DNA of 64,000 nucleotides, taken from contig CM071568.1 in NCBI GenBank assembly GCA_036426205.1, forward strand, positions 42,522,723 through 42,586,722. Reading direction: 5' to 3'. Position 1 is the first letter of the stretch. The number at the start of each line of letters is the position of its first letter. Positions 34,301-47,700 of the stretch are shown one piece after another. The notes beneath the pieces were generated by a model. That model was given only the letters and a program-made list of their open reading frames with translations, searched no databases and had not been told where the DNA came from. The stretch is from Ascaphus truei. Lineage: Eukaryota > Chordata > Amphibia > Anura > Ascaphidae. The position numbers and the translations under genes are program-made.

Positions 34301-37300
34301 CTCAGTCACACACACAGTCACTCAGTCACTCAGTCACACACTGTCACTCAGTCACACACAGTCACTCAGTCACACACTTCACGTCAGTTATGACAAGTGA
34401 TAACCTGATACACTCACATAGATACACTGATACTCACTAGATACACTGATACTCACAATATATACACTGATATCCAGCATATACACTTATACCGTCACAT
34501 CTATACACCTCTCCACTACACCATTGCTAGCGGTGCGTCGCCACATCGATACCCCGACCTCCCCTTCTCCGTCCCCTCTATCCCCTATACCCGCCCCCCA
34601 CACCGAACCTTGCTCCTCCCCGATATTACTCCCCCTCCCCCGCTATCTACTCCCCTCTGACTACCCCCGCCCCTTTCGTACCTCCCTCGCTTCAGCCGCT
34701 GTCCAATGGGCCTCGCCATCTCTCCCCTTACTCCTCCCCTCTCTGCCCACTGAATACTCACATAGATACACTGAATACGTACTCACATAGCTACACATTA
34801 TACACCATCGATGGCACACATCGATACAACCGGATACTCACCCCTAGGATACCTAATATCCATTCCCAACTTATCACTGCCTAACCTATCAGATCACCAC
34901 TGATTCACATCACAGTCACACACTGTCACTCAGTCACACACTGTCACTCAGTCACACACTGTCACTCAGTCACACACAGTCACTCAGTCACACACAGTCA
35001 CTCAGTCACACAGTCACTCAGTCACACAGTCACACACACAGTCACTCCGTCACACACACAGTCACTCAGTCACACACACAGTCACACACACAGTCACTCA
35101 GTCACACACACAGTCACTCAGTCACACAGTCACTCAGTCACACACACAGTCACTCAGTCACACTCAGTCACACACACAGTCACACACACACACACAAGCA
35201 AGCAAAGACTGCAGCAGAAGATCTTCTCCCCCTCACACTGCAGTCTATTCACATCACATGCAAAGCTTCGCAGAGCTCTGAGGAGGGAGGAGGGGGGAGA
35301 AGGGAGAAGGAGGAAGTGGACTCACTGGTTTAGCTGCTGCTTTAGGAAGCGTGATTGCAGGGGGAACGGACACAGATGGGAGGGGGAACAGACACAGATG
35401 GGAGGGGGAACGGACAAAGATGGGAGGGGGAACAGACACAGATGGGAGGGCAGAGGGAACAGGGAGATCGAGCGCTCCATAATGAAGACAAGCATAAAGG
35501 AGGTTGCAGGAGTGTTGAGTTGCGCACGCTGCCCCCTGGTGTCCGTACTCGCGAAGCACGTGTACGTACACAGGGGTATGGTGCAACAAAAAAAAAATGT
35601 ACGTACTTGTGAGTGTACGTAAAGCGGGTGTATGTAAAACGGGGTATGCCTGTAATACACTGGGATGATGTTTTTGCAGGGAAAAATGTAGAAGATAAAT
35701 GGGCAGTCTTTAAAACATTGTTAGAAAAGCACACTTATCAGTGTATACCCTTGGGTAATAAGTATAAAAGAATTAAGTCAAAACCAATGTGGCTAAATAA
35801 ACAGGTAGGGGAGGAAATGGACAAGAAGAGGAAGGCGTTTAGATTCTTTAAGTCAGAAGGGACGGAGACATCGTATCAGAATTATAAGGAATGTAACAAA
35901 AATTGCAAAAGGGCAATCAAATTAGCAAAAATGGATAATGAAAAAAGGATTGCAATAGAAAGTAAGGTCAACCCATAAAAGTTCTTTAAGTACCTTAATA
36001 AAAAAAAATGAGAAAAGAAAATATAGGACCCTTTCAGTGTGAGATGGGTAGGCAGATTATTATTGGAGATAAGGAAAAAGCTGAGGTATTAAACAAATTC
36101 TTTGCCTCTGTGTTTACCAGGGAAGAATCAAGTTCAATAGTAGTGCCGCAGGAGGAAGCCACATCCACCATGTTAATGAACAACTGGTTAAATGAGGGAG
36201 AAGTTCATAAGCGACTGGAAAAAATATAAGTAAATAAGGCACCTGGCCCCGATGGCATACATCCAAGAGTTCTCAAGGAGTTAAGCTCAGTAATAGCCAA
36301 ACCATTATATTTAATATTCAAGGACTCCATTTCCACAGGCTCAGTATCACAAGATTGGCGTAAAGCAGATGTGGTGCCTATATTTAAAAAGGGAGCTAGA
36401 TCACAACCGGGACATTACAGACCTGTAAGCCTGACTTCAATAGTAAGGAAACTACTTGAAGGTTTAATACGGGATAATATTCAGGAATATCTAATGGAAA
36501 ACAAAATTATTAATAATAGTCAGCATGGATTTATGAAGGATAGATCTTGCCAAACTAACCTTATTTGTTTCTTTGAGGAGGTAAGTAGGAAGTTAGACCA
36601 GGGTAATGCAGTTGATGTGGTCTACTTAGATTTTGCAAAGGCTTTTGATACAGTTTCACACAAGAGGTTGGTGTACAAAATAAAGAAAATTGGACTCAGT
36701 AATAATATATGCACCTGGATTGAAAACTGGTTAAAGGACAGACAACAGAGGGTTGTCATAAATGGAACTTTTTCAAGTTGGGCTAAAGTCGCGAGTGGAG
36801 TACCTCAGGGATCGGTACTAGGACCCCTGCTTTTTAACTTGTTTATTAATGACCTTGAGGTTGGGATCGAGAGCAAAGTCTCCATCTTTGCTGATGATAC
36901 TAAATTGTGTAAGGTAATAGAATCAGAGCAGGATGTAATTTCTCTTCAGAAGGACTTGGAGAGACTGGAAACGTGGGTAGGTAAATGGCAAATGAGGTTT
37001 AATACAGATAATGTAAGGTTATGCATTTGGGATGCAAGAATAAAAAGGCGACTTACAAATTAAATGGAGATATATTGGGGGAATCCTTGATGGAGAAGGA
37101 TTTAGGAGTGCTTGTAGACAGCAGGCTTAGCAATAATGCCCATTGTCATGCAGTAGCTGCAAACAAGATCTTATCTTGCATCAAACGGGCAATGGATGGA
37201 AGGGAAGTAAACATAATTATGCCCCTTTACAAAGCATTAGTAAGACCACACCTTTAATATGGAGTACAATTTTGGGCACCAATCCTAAGAAAAGACATTA

Positions 37301-40300
37301 TGGAACTAGAGAGTGCAGAGAAGAGCCACCAAATTAATAAAGGGGATGGACAATCTAACTTATGAGGAGAGGCTAGCTAAATTAGATTTACATTAGAAAA
37401 GAGGCATCTAAGAGGGGATATGATAACTATATACAAATATATTCAGGGACAATACAAGGAGCTTTCAAAAGAACTATTCATCCCACGGGCAGTACTAAGG
37501 ACTCGGGGCCATCCCTTAAGGTTGGAGGAAAGGAAATTTCACCAGCAACAAAGGAAAGGGTTCTTTACAGTAAGGGCAGTTAAAATGTGGAATTCCTTAC
37601 CCATGGAGACTGTGATGGCAGATACAATAGATTTGTTCAAAAAAAGGTTGGACATTTTTTATAGATGGGAAATGTATACAGGGATATACCAAATAAGTAT
37701 ACATTGGAAGGATGTTGATCCAGGGATTAATCCGATTGCCAATTCTTGGAGTCAGGAAGGAATTAATTTTTCCCCTTAATGGGGTTTTTTGTTTGCCTTC
37801 CTCTGGATCAATAAGTAAGTAAAGATATAGAATAAAGTATCTGTTGTCTAAATTTAGCATAGGTGGAACTTGATGGACGTCTGTCTTTTTTCAACCTCAT
37901 CTACTATGTAACTATGTAATAAGGGCTAGGTGTTTTAGGGTAAGAGTTTAAGGTCTTTAGGGTAGGGGTAGTGTTAGTATTAGGGTTTTTAGGGTACGGG
38001 TAAGGTTAGGAGCGCGGAGAGATGTCCCTGCGGCGAGGCGGCTAAACACCAGTGGTGATTTGGTCGCAGCAAAACGTCCGCGACAAATGTTCCCGACCAG
38101 CAGCATGCAGGCACCTAATGTACATTTATATCAGATTATATAATACTTCTATGAGGGTTTTAACTATTTATATATAAATGTAGATACTTCCCATCCACGC
38201 TCCAGTCATTCCTGCACATCTCGATTGACTCAAAAGTTCAAAACAAAGAGTCCAAAAAGGTGGCTGGTGTAAAAAACAAAAACCAGACCCCAACTAAAAA
38301 CGTAATCATGAGTTACTATATTTGAAAGCAGCGTAGTGAATCCAGTACTGCTACAGTACCACAGTACAATTATACTGTCTGTTTCCTCTAACATTAAAAC
38401 AGGTCAATATCCAAGACTACCCATTTAACATTAAACAGACCACATTTATTCACAGATAATCTTATTACCCGGGGCGAGACACATATTCCATCGAACACGA
38501 CATAGCATTGCCAACAACACACATTGTGAAGTCAAGTGTTACCCTTGGTAACAACATGACTCTGAAGTAACCGTGATCCATTTCATCAGGTCACGGAGTA
38601 GCGTATGACGTGGACTCATTTTAATGTTTAATGAAATAAAACATGAATCATTATGCGATATGATTCCCCATTATACAGAGGTTGAGTGCGCCTGTTCCTA
38701 GGGTTACGGCACTGCCATTGCAGCTGCACAGCAGACGTATCGCCCTCCTGGACATTAATAGGATCCTTACCACACCAAGTTTCTCGGATGCATTGGCTTT
38801 CCATATACGGATGTTCATTTCGTCTGAACCGCAGAGAACATACTTGTTGTCAGCAGACCACCGGACACAGGTAACATGCTGCATCCTCTTTGTGTGGTAA
38901 ACCTCCCTGCGAGACAAGTACAAGACATGACGCATTGTGTGCGGAGAACACTGCCTACACTAGAGAGATTTACAAAAATAACAATGACTTCTTGGTTAGT
39001 TGTTAAAATCAACAGGTGCAGTTCCACTTGGCAACATATTCTGGAAATTTCAATCAACAGAAATCACACAGCCATACAATATGTTTTGTACCATGAGTAA
39101 TGTGTTGGTTGAATTTGTAATAACCCTTTCATTATGAGACAAATGTCTAAAAGCACATTATTACAGCCACACTTAAGAGTTGTTTTGGGGGTCTGAGATT
39201 TAAAAAAAGGATCATCCTTTGGTTGCTATAGCAACCATTTAGAAAGTCACATCCACTTCCTCTTCTGAAAGAGGCTCAGACACACCTTTTTGAGCTCTGC
39301 CCTTTGGCAATAAAGTATCACAAACAGATCTGTTGGTGTGTTGCAAACAGCAGACTGTTTGTCGAGCTGAAAGCTGAAAACTGCAACTTAGTAATATAAT
39401 GTTACTTTGCAGCTGCAGCATTTCACAGACTGCAGCACAAAGACAGACTTTTCAATAGCCCCACAAGCAGGATATTGGTCGATCGATCACAGGACAACGG
39501 ATCAATTGGCAGCTTAGGTAACAATTTCTCATTAAAAGCTACTCACATGCACTATATTATAAGAAAAGGAAAAAAAAAGTTTATGAAGGCCTGCTACTTC
39601 TATTCTACTTTCTAGAGGAAACAGCAGCAAGACTTCCCCAAGCGTCCCGACTACAGTGCCCTATAACTGAACGTCCCCATTTGGACTGCATGTGTGGATA
39701 TTATATTGATCATTTGGTGAACTCCCTGTTGTTTCATACAGAGCATCATTGAAATTTGTTTTTTTTTCTCTGTAACATTTTTTATTCCATTATCTCACAC
39801 ACCCCAAGGCACTCCCGCACACGTCTGATTTTATTTATCATTTATTCTTTGCACTAACCTGCTGCGACCGCTATCAACAGGGAAGATGCGAATGGATTTA
39901 TCGAAGCTGGCCGACACAAATTCTTTCCCGGTAGGGGAGTAATCCACATCCAGCACGGCCGATACATGATCCATGTGCACCTTTACTGGACTCTCCAGAA
40001 AGCGCATGTCATACGTGTACAAGCTGCAGACAAGTGAATTATAAGGGCAGCCTTCAGAAAACATACATAAAACAGTCCTGCCAAAAGGCTTGTGCGGGGG
40101 TCGCTAACTCCAATCCTCAAGAGCCACCAACAGCTCAGGTTTCAAGGATATCCCTGCTTCATCACGGGCGGCTCAATCAGTGGCTCAATCAAAGCACTAA
40201 TGCTTTGTCAGTCAGTGGGTTAATGCAGCAATCCCCCCACTGCATGATTTTGTTTTGCTTAACTTTACTGGATCCGGATCCTCTAGAGCTGAACCACATT

Positions 40301-41694
40301 ACAATCTGTAGGGATTCCCCGCTACTCGAAATACTTCACTTTGCAATCTACCATCAGAATAATATATATATATATATATTTTTTTTTTAAATAAACCAAG
40401 ATGGCAGTCGAGGTCTCCGACAGCAGACTTTGTGTTGGCTGCCAGAATGAAGCGGATCTTGGCCGCCATATTGTTCTCCCAGACTGGGTTAACTATTTTG
40501 GGAACAGGGGGCAGGGTCTCCAGAGATTGGGGAAATATGGTTTTGCTCCAGTGATTCAGATGAAGGAAAATATAAAATGTATTAATTGGAAGAGGGGATT
40601 TCTGCACTACCTTGAATTAATAGAGCACAAGTGAGACCGAGTCAGAACTTGTATCAGACAGTGTGCAAAGCTGCAGACCATACGAATTTATATAGAGGCG
40701 AAATCCCCAGACTCATTCTACTGAATGGCCAGCACACAGGAGAATAAAAGACCAACGTTTCAGGCTTTTAATGAAGGGGGGGAAAAAAAGGCGGGGAATA
40801 ATCCTTTGGTTGCTATAGCAACCATTTAGAAAGTCACATCTATTTCCTGTTTTGAAACAGGTTCTGACACAGGTAACCTTTTTGAGCTCTGCCCATTGGC
40901 AACAAAGTATCACAAACAGATCTGTTGCTGTATTCTCAACAGCAGACTGTCAATTGCCGAGCTGAAAGCTGCAACAATGTGTTACACTTCGTATCACTTC
41001 GTAATATAATCGTTACAATCTTCGCCGATCGATCACAGGAGAACGGATCGACCGGCAACTTAGCTAATCACTTATCATTGTGTAGATTGTATTGATGCAA
41101 ATAAATAAATATATATATATATATTTTTTTTTAAACGGCAGCTTGAACTGCTGCATTAATATATAAATATATATATCACAAAATTTAAAACAGGAAATGT
41201 GCTTTTTTTTAAATTTTTATTTAAAGAACGTATACTCTACATGAACTTATTTTTATGAAAATCAGAGGAAGAGGATAGTAAATCTGTTCCTTTAGATTCA
41301 ATGTTCTCAGAATTACAGCCCATTACCCAGGGACCGGCTGCTGTTTCTTAGCTGGGAAATCCCGGCACTCACCTGTAGTTCTCATTGGCTGCTGTGAATA
41401 TAAAGGCTTCCATAGGGTTCCAACAGAGGGTGTTTGTTCTCATTTCTAATATAACCTGTCACAGGAAAGAGAGAAGGGTCTTGTATGATTCTAATATAAA
41501 AGATTAGGTAGATATTACATATTCATTTAGAACTACTCCTAGCATTTTCCTCTTGGGAATAAAATGAACTATTTTATTTATTAAACCCTAATCAACACGA
41601 AAAACTTTCCCATAAGGCTGAGTCCCCGCTGGCACTGAGCGTGCTGGCACTCAAAGCATGCGAGCCGGGTGTCCTGCGTCTGCTCGTGCGCCCG

Positions 41695-41725
<31 letters not shown>

Positions 41726-44700
41726 CGGCATTGCCGAATAGTTGAGCGAGCGGGAAAGTTAAATTTGTTTAATTTATCTAAGCGCTGAGCGTGTGTGCAC
41801 GCGCATACCTACGCGCGCATCGCGTGAGCGGGGACACATGTACATACATATACATATATATACACACACGTCACCTCACCAAGCACCGCCCGCTCAGCGC
41901 CAGCGGGGACTCAGCCTAAGAACAGAAACTTGATGCAACATTGACACAACGCTCTTTAAAAAGGTTCTGTTTAAATTAGGTCTTATGTTATATGAAAAGG
42001 GGAATGTAGCTCTTAAGATAGATCCTACTTCCCCCATTGAGTAACTCACAAACTGCGATGGTGCCGATCGGGGCAGTATTGCACGGAAAATCTTTTTCTA
42101 GTCACTGGGAGTTCCCATGTTATAGTGCCCAATTGGCACTCTGACAGTTTACAGAATACGCCCCAGTGTGTTGTAGGCAGCAAAGGGGATAGATAGATAT
42201 ATACAAATAAAAAGGGGAGGGGGGAATAGAAATCCTGTTTCCCAAACACAGCATGATACTTTGGTGATTGCATCTTAAGTCAGGGCTTCTGGCTCCTTTA
42301 TTGGTTGATGGCTCAATCTTCGTATTAGTAATAGCACAAAAAATAAATGAATCCATGCTTCCCGCTCCTCCCAATGGTTCCCATCAGCTTATTTCATGCA
42401 TGTAATCCTATTACTGCAGAACCATTACCTTATACCCCATCTCCACCTCTGCTAGTAAATTCATTTTGCATTGGCCTTTTGGAATTGGTGCAATACTGTC
42501 CCCAGTAACAATAAAAAGGTTTCAAATACATTAGAAAAAGTGTATAATGATAAGTTACTGCTTTCTCAGTTGGAATTACAAACATTGTCTACAATCTCTC
42601 ATCATATACAATAAAGTAGATCGAAATAGAAACATTTTAAAGCACCAAAAATGGCTGCAATGTCTTTCTTTGTGTTCATCACTGCTGGCTGTGGAGGGGT
42701 TAATATAACCTACTGCACCTTCTTCAATGGAGTGGCCTGTCGCATATCATACAGAACAATGTTCCTGTCAGAAGCACAGCTTCCCAAAATATGCCTCTGA
42801 AAGAAAAACCAAACGGTTTACATTAGATTTTTTAATTTTTTTAAACAATAACCCAGCCGTGTAACTCGCTGCATTCAAATCCCCCAAAATAACAAATACA
42901 CTTTGCATTGTAATCACAAGTGAATGTGAGTACATCTTCCATTTCAAATAGGCCAAATTTACAGCAACTTACTGCATTGGTTTTATTGTTGCACCTCTAC
43001 GCAAAGCTACGGCTACGGCCCCAGTGCTCACTGTTACAGATTACAGCCCCGAACTGTGGTCTGTAGGGCAGCGACAGGATGCGCGGGGGGGGCAGGGGAG
43101 ATTAGAGTCATGATGACGGGGGGAGCGGCCATCGCGGGGCATATCTGCCCTTCCATTGGCTGCCCGCCGAGCACGTGACTGCGTCGCGGCACAGGAAGAC
43201 AAAAACGTCCTGTCTTCCCTGCCGGCGGACGCGCCATCGTGAGAGGGGAGCACACACAGGAGGAGCTACTGGGGCCTGCGTGACTAGAGGCGAGTGTCCG
43301 GTGTGCGCCGCGCATGCCGGCGCGCACCACTGTGACCACTGGGGACCCGGCCTAATGGAGCTCCTCTAAGAAAAAACTAGGGGGGCCGCCAGAGCCGATC
43401 TATGGTCCCTGAGCCATTTTGTAGTGTTTTTTTTGTGCCGGTTTTAAACACAACCAAAAACAAATACGGCCGTTTGGTCACAAAACGAACGTTGCAGCGC
43501 AAGCCCTGACCCCGTGGTCATTTGGTGTCCACCGGGCAAGTATTTTTGTCTGCTGCACAAACCTGCTTGTCAATTGGGAATCGTGGGACCCCACAGATCA
43601 GCTCTGGTTCAAGTAAGCTAAATAAAAAACCAAACCCACGCCTCAAATGGCGAGCAGCATGGACAGCTTGGTGATGTTGCTTTTAAACAAGCCTTTAAAT
43701 ATTTTCTACAGGCTTTTTTTTTTATTACATATATGCAGCAGTTAAGAGTGCAAAGAAAAAAACTCCTCTCCCCTTATTGGAAGAAGTTTATTTTAGGAAA
43801 ATGAAATACAAAATGATTAAGGATCCTTTTTTGGGGGGGGGGGGGGGGGGGGGGGGAGATGTAATAGGAAAATGAGTTTGCACCTTTCATTGGCATCCCT
43901 AAAACTTTTAGGTTACACACATTAGGTGCATTTACGACACATGGCTCTTAAACATACACAAAACAAAATTCCCTACGTGATTAACTTCTTTTCCCTGCAA
44001 TACTGTATATGCGGAAAAGCACAATCTTACCTCAATGGGATTAAATTTGACACTGGAAATGCTGTCCACCCCCCATGTAAAGGACCGCATGGGACTGGAC
44101 CTCTGCTCATCCCAGATATCCACCTGCTGCCCACACGTGGCAAAGACTGCTTCCTTCCAATGGTGATCGACCCCCGTCAGCACAGTCTGCAAAGTCAAAA
44201 CCAGAGGGATAATGAGCCAACTCACGGACAGATTGATCATTAGACAAGGGTGTGCAAACGACTTATATCAGAAGTGGCCAACTCCAGTCCCCAAAGGCCA
44301 CCAACAGTCCAGGTTTTTAGGATACTCTGCTTCAGCACAGGTGGCTCTGTCGTTGACTGAGCCACCCTGTGCCGAAACTGGGATATCCTGAAACTTGACC
44401 TGTAGGTAGCTCTTGAGGACTGAAGTTGTCCACCTCTGTCTTAGATTATAAACTCTTCTAGGATCCCAACTGCTATAGGTTTCTGTGCTAAAATAACTCT
44501 TACTATGATAAATGTTTGTCATGGGAGTTTTGTCTTTTATATTGTACAACACGATCAAATATGTGACACTATATAAATAAGGATAATGGTGCTCATTGCA
44601 TTAATAAAACACATGCACAAAACCCGAGTGTCTTACAAACTCCAATAACATGCCTAGAGTCCACGTGTGCCCCGACCCCAGGGGAAGAACTTTGCTGGCT

Positions 44701-47700
44701 GCTCAGCAAGCACATCCAGCGCTGCCTAGAGGATGTAGAGGCTGCGATCTTCCACTCCCAGCCCAGCGGAGAGAGAGAAAAGCCTCTCCATCTCCAGATC
44801 GCCCAGGATGCACCCACTGACCAGCGGACATGTTTGAGGTGTGTGGAAAGGTGGAAGGAGTGAGGGCCTTGTGTGGGGGAGGAGTGTGTTGGCGTTTTTT
44901 GTGTGCGAGTGAGTGTTTAGGATGTTTAAGCGAGGAGGGGGGGGGAGGGGAAGAGGAGGGAAAAGTGAGGTCTGAAGAGTAAGAGGGCTGAGATTTTTAA
45001 AATCCATCAGGGTTGCCCCTGCTCAAATAAAGTTGAGAAGAGTAATAACAGTCCCAGTATTCCCCATTGGAATGGGCCTTTTCCCAAAACTGCACCATTT
45101 CATCGCCCATCAATCCCATTTCTGAATCATAATAAGCTTCTGAGAGAAGTAATCCAAAAAAAGATGCAAATGAATGCACAAAGCAGCGCACTGCCCAGGG
45201 ACACAGGTATGTAGAGAAGATGTTTAAATAGCAATGGCAGGGGGGTCCAACCAATAACGGTGTCAGCATAACCCAGTTGAAATAATACTTTTAATGTTAA
45301 CAGTCCAAGACTAACTTTGGAAAGAATGGTGAGGTTACCAGGGTTTAGTTTTAAAAACCCTTAGAAAACTCCCACTGGTGGCCTTTTAAAGCAGGTGCAA
45401 AAAGGACTAGTCACATTTTTAGCACCACGTGTCTATTTCCCAGTAGAGATGTGTGAAAGTGTCCAAAATGCATTTGCAAAAATGTTCAGCTTCTTTCCCA
45501 AGTTTGATTCCCTATGAAACGGTTTGCCGAGTTTCCAGGGGCTAATTAGCAAGCCTTCAGCAAAATATTACCTGTCAGTGAGGCGAGACATGGTGTGTGT
45601 GCCCTATCTATAGTCTCAGCGTTAACAGAATATTGCAAATTAGCATATTTAAACAAAACTACAATGCACATTGACCTTCACGATTGACGAATCTCATGTA
45701 CTCAGACTCAGCCGATACTTTTCTCGCGACTGAAAAGGGGCAAATTGTGCCTGGTTTGCGCTCTCATGGGAAAGTTTCACACACACCTGTATTTTCTAGA
45801 AACCAATTGAAGAAATGCCTCCTGCCTCAATACTCGTGTAAACCCACCCAGCATTCTCCCTTTCAGCAGGTGTGCTCCCCCAGCAGAAATGTGTACATCA
45901 ACAAACCAGCATACAGGTAAAAGATTAGAAGAAAGAAAGAAAGAAGCTAACTTCTACAAAATCGCCAAAAAACAGGTGATGCAAATAAGATTAAAATAGA
46001 TTAGCTATGGAAAGATAAGTGGCAAAAGTTACTCAATTCCAGGCGGAATATTCAGCCCTCTGCATGTGCGTCTTCACAAGCTCTATAATGCTGGTAATAT
46101 TTTGTCCTCTTGTAGCACTGACAATGTATGCAGCACTGTACATAGAAGTTTGCAGGCACAACCAACACACCCTGTAGACCATACAAGTCTAAATTTGATG
46201 CCCACAGCAGAGAGAGAAAGTGACTTTCACAAGGTTACAAGGAATGTGTGGACTGATTGGGGTGAGATCCAAGTCGTGTCATTAGAATATATATTAAAAA
46301 AAAGCACCATCTTATCTTACTTTTCCAAGGATTGTATGTATGGGCTCCTCTTTTTCTCCATAACCAGGGTTTTCCATCTTCCACTGCTTCACGGTCTTAT
46401 CGTCACCCACCTAAAATATTTCAGAAGCAGACAATTTATTTTAAAACAAAATAGATCCTGCATAGGTTTTATTCGGTTGGCCTTTTGATACACGATAGGT
46501 TGCGGGTAACAAAATGGCTGTTCAACATTTCTATTGCAAATGGCTAGGCCTTCAACAAGGATATATACACATACATACATACACACACACACATACATAC
46601 ATACACACACATACACACAAATCTGAAATACATCCTGAAACTCAGCTTGTTATTGTATACAAATTTACTACTTAAACTCTTAAGATTGACAGGGGCCTTA
46701 ATTATTCTTGATTTATAGTTAAAGATGGACAGAAAAACTCAACCACTTGTACATGCAATGGTTCAGGATCGTACAGGTTGGGGTAATACCTGATATATAG
46801 GCTCTTATTCAGTGGACTGATGCAATGGGCCTTCCCGTATTATAGCAGCAGATATTCGCACTTTACAGAATAATGGCCATAGATTCAAGTGTATCTACTT
46901 ATTATTTAATTAGCGATGGACAAAACAGTGTATGTTCTTAAACATTAACCACAACTCACTAAACTCAGACAAGATGTACTAGAATCCTCTCCTCTAGTGC
47001 TACAAGAGAGGCCGCCGCTACTCCCAGCTTGGCTGCACCCCCATACTAGGCTTGGAGGTGTTAGAGAATGAGGTTGTCACAGCAGCTCAAAGTTTTATGG
47101 GTTACATTCTATAAATACTCAAACGGCCGGCTGGGCCCTTTTCAGTCGAATGTGGAATTTATCCTTTACGTTCATCAGGGTTTATAAACATTTCAGCATT
47201 ATTGAACTTAACATTACTCCCACATGCACTGAACACTTCTTTGATACTTTGTCCATCCAGTAATACATTGGCAATAGATCACAGAGCTAAAATATTTTAT
47301 TACATTTTTTCGTAGTGGGGTTTGCTATTGCTGTGTTAGGTAAAAATAAACCAACGTTAGGTCTGACTGCCCCCAGTATTAGAACCTTATTGTCCAGGGC
47401 AGAACAAAGAAGATCATTTCATGGGCGTACAGTACATACTGTAAAGAAGGAGCTTCCGCAGAATCGAACGCAGAGCCCTCTGACGAAGCCTTCATGTGCT
47501 TGTACTGTGCGGGTACACACCCGATTGACCAAATTCCAAATCTTAACCTAAAGAAACAATAAATAATTTTTTTTTTTTTTTTTAAAAAGCAGATAATGGT
47601 TTAGGTACAGTTACATCAAATTAAATGAATACAAACTGCATTTACGTTCCCAGTTTTATGTTGAAATTATAGTACAGTAAGTTGAGGAAATAACCCAGCA

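Larger units (their letters stand above)
30529..35652. mobile_element. pogo/Tigger-like element complex interrupting CR1, with duplicated left end
   Basis: The left terminus CAGGCATACCCCGCTTTAAC at 30529 and the inverted right terminus ending 35652 (AAACGGGGTATGCCTG) are each bordered by TA, and CR1 resumes immediately afterwards. About 295 bp of the left end recurs at 33286 with two mismatches. Between them lie unrelated DNA and a Rex-like LINE (31340-32860). The second copy continues into CACTCAGTCA-type arrays and the right end. No transposase is seen. Confidence 0.75.

Noticed and set aside
33480..34440. Overlapping plus-strand ORFs of 191-318 codons rich in Ser, His, Thr, Gln
   Set aside because: Pure translation of the CTCT/CACTCAGTCACA array in three frames; no promoter or protein character.
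40752..40785. Fourth hammerhead-like motif (minus: CTTCATTA..GCCTGAAACGTTGG)
   Set aside because: GAAAC is present, but the CUGANGA box is not, and neither stem II nor stem I pairs convincingly; at best a very decayed relative.
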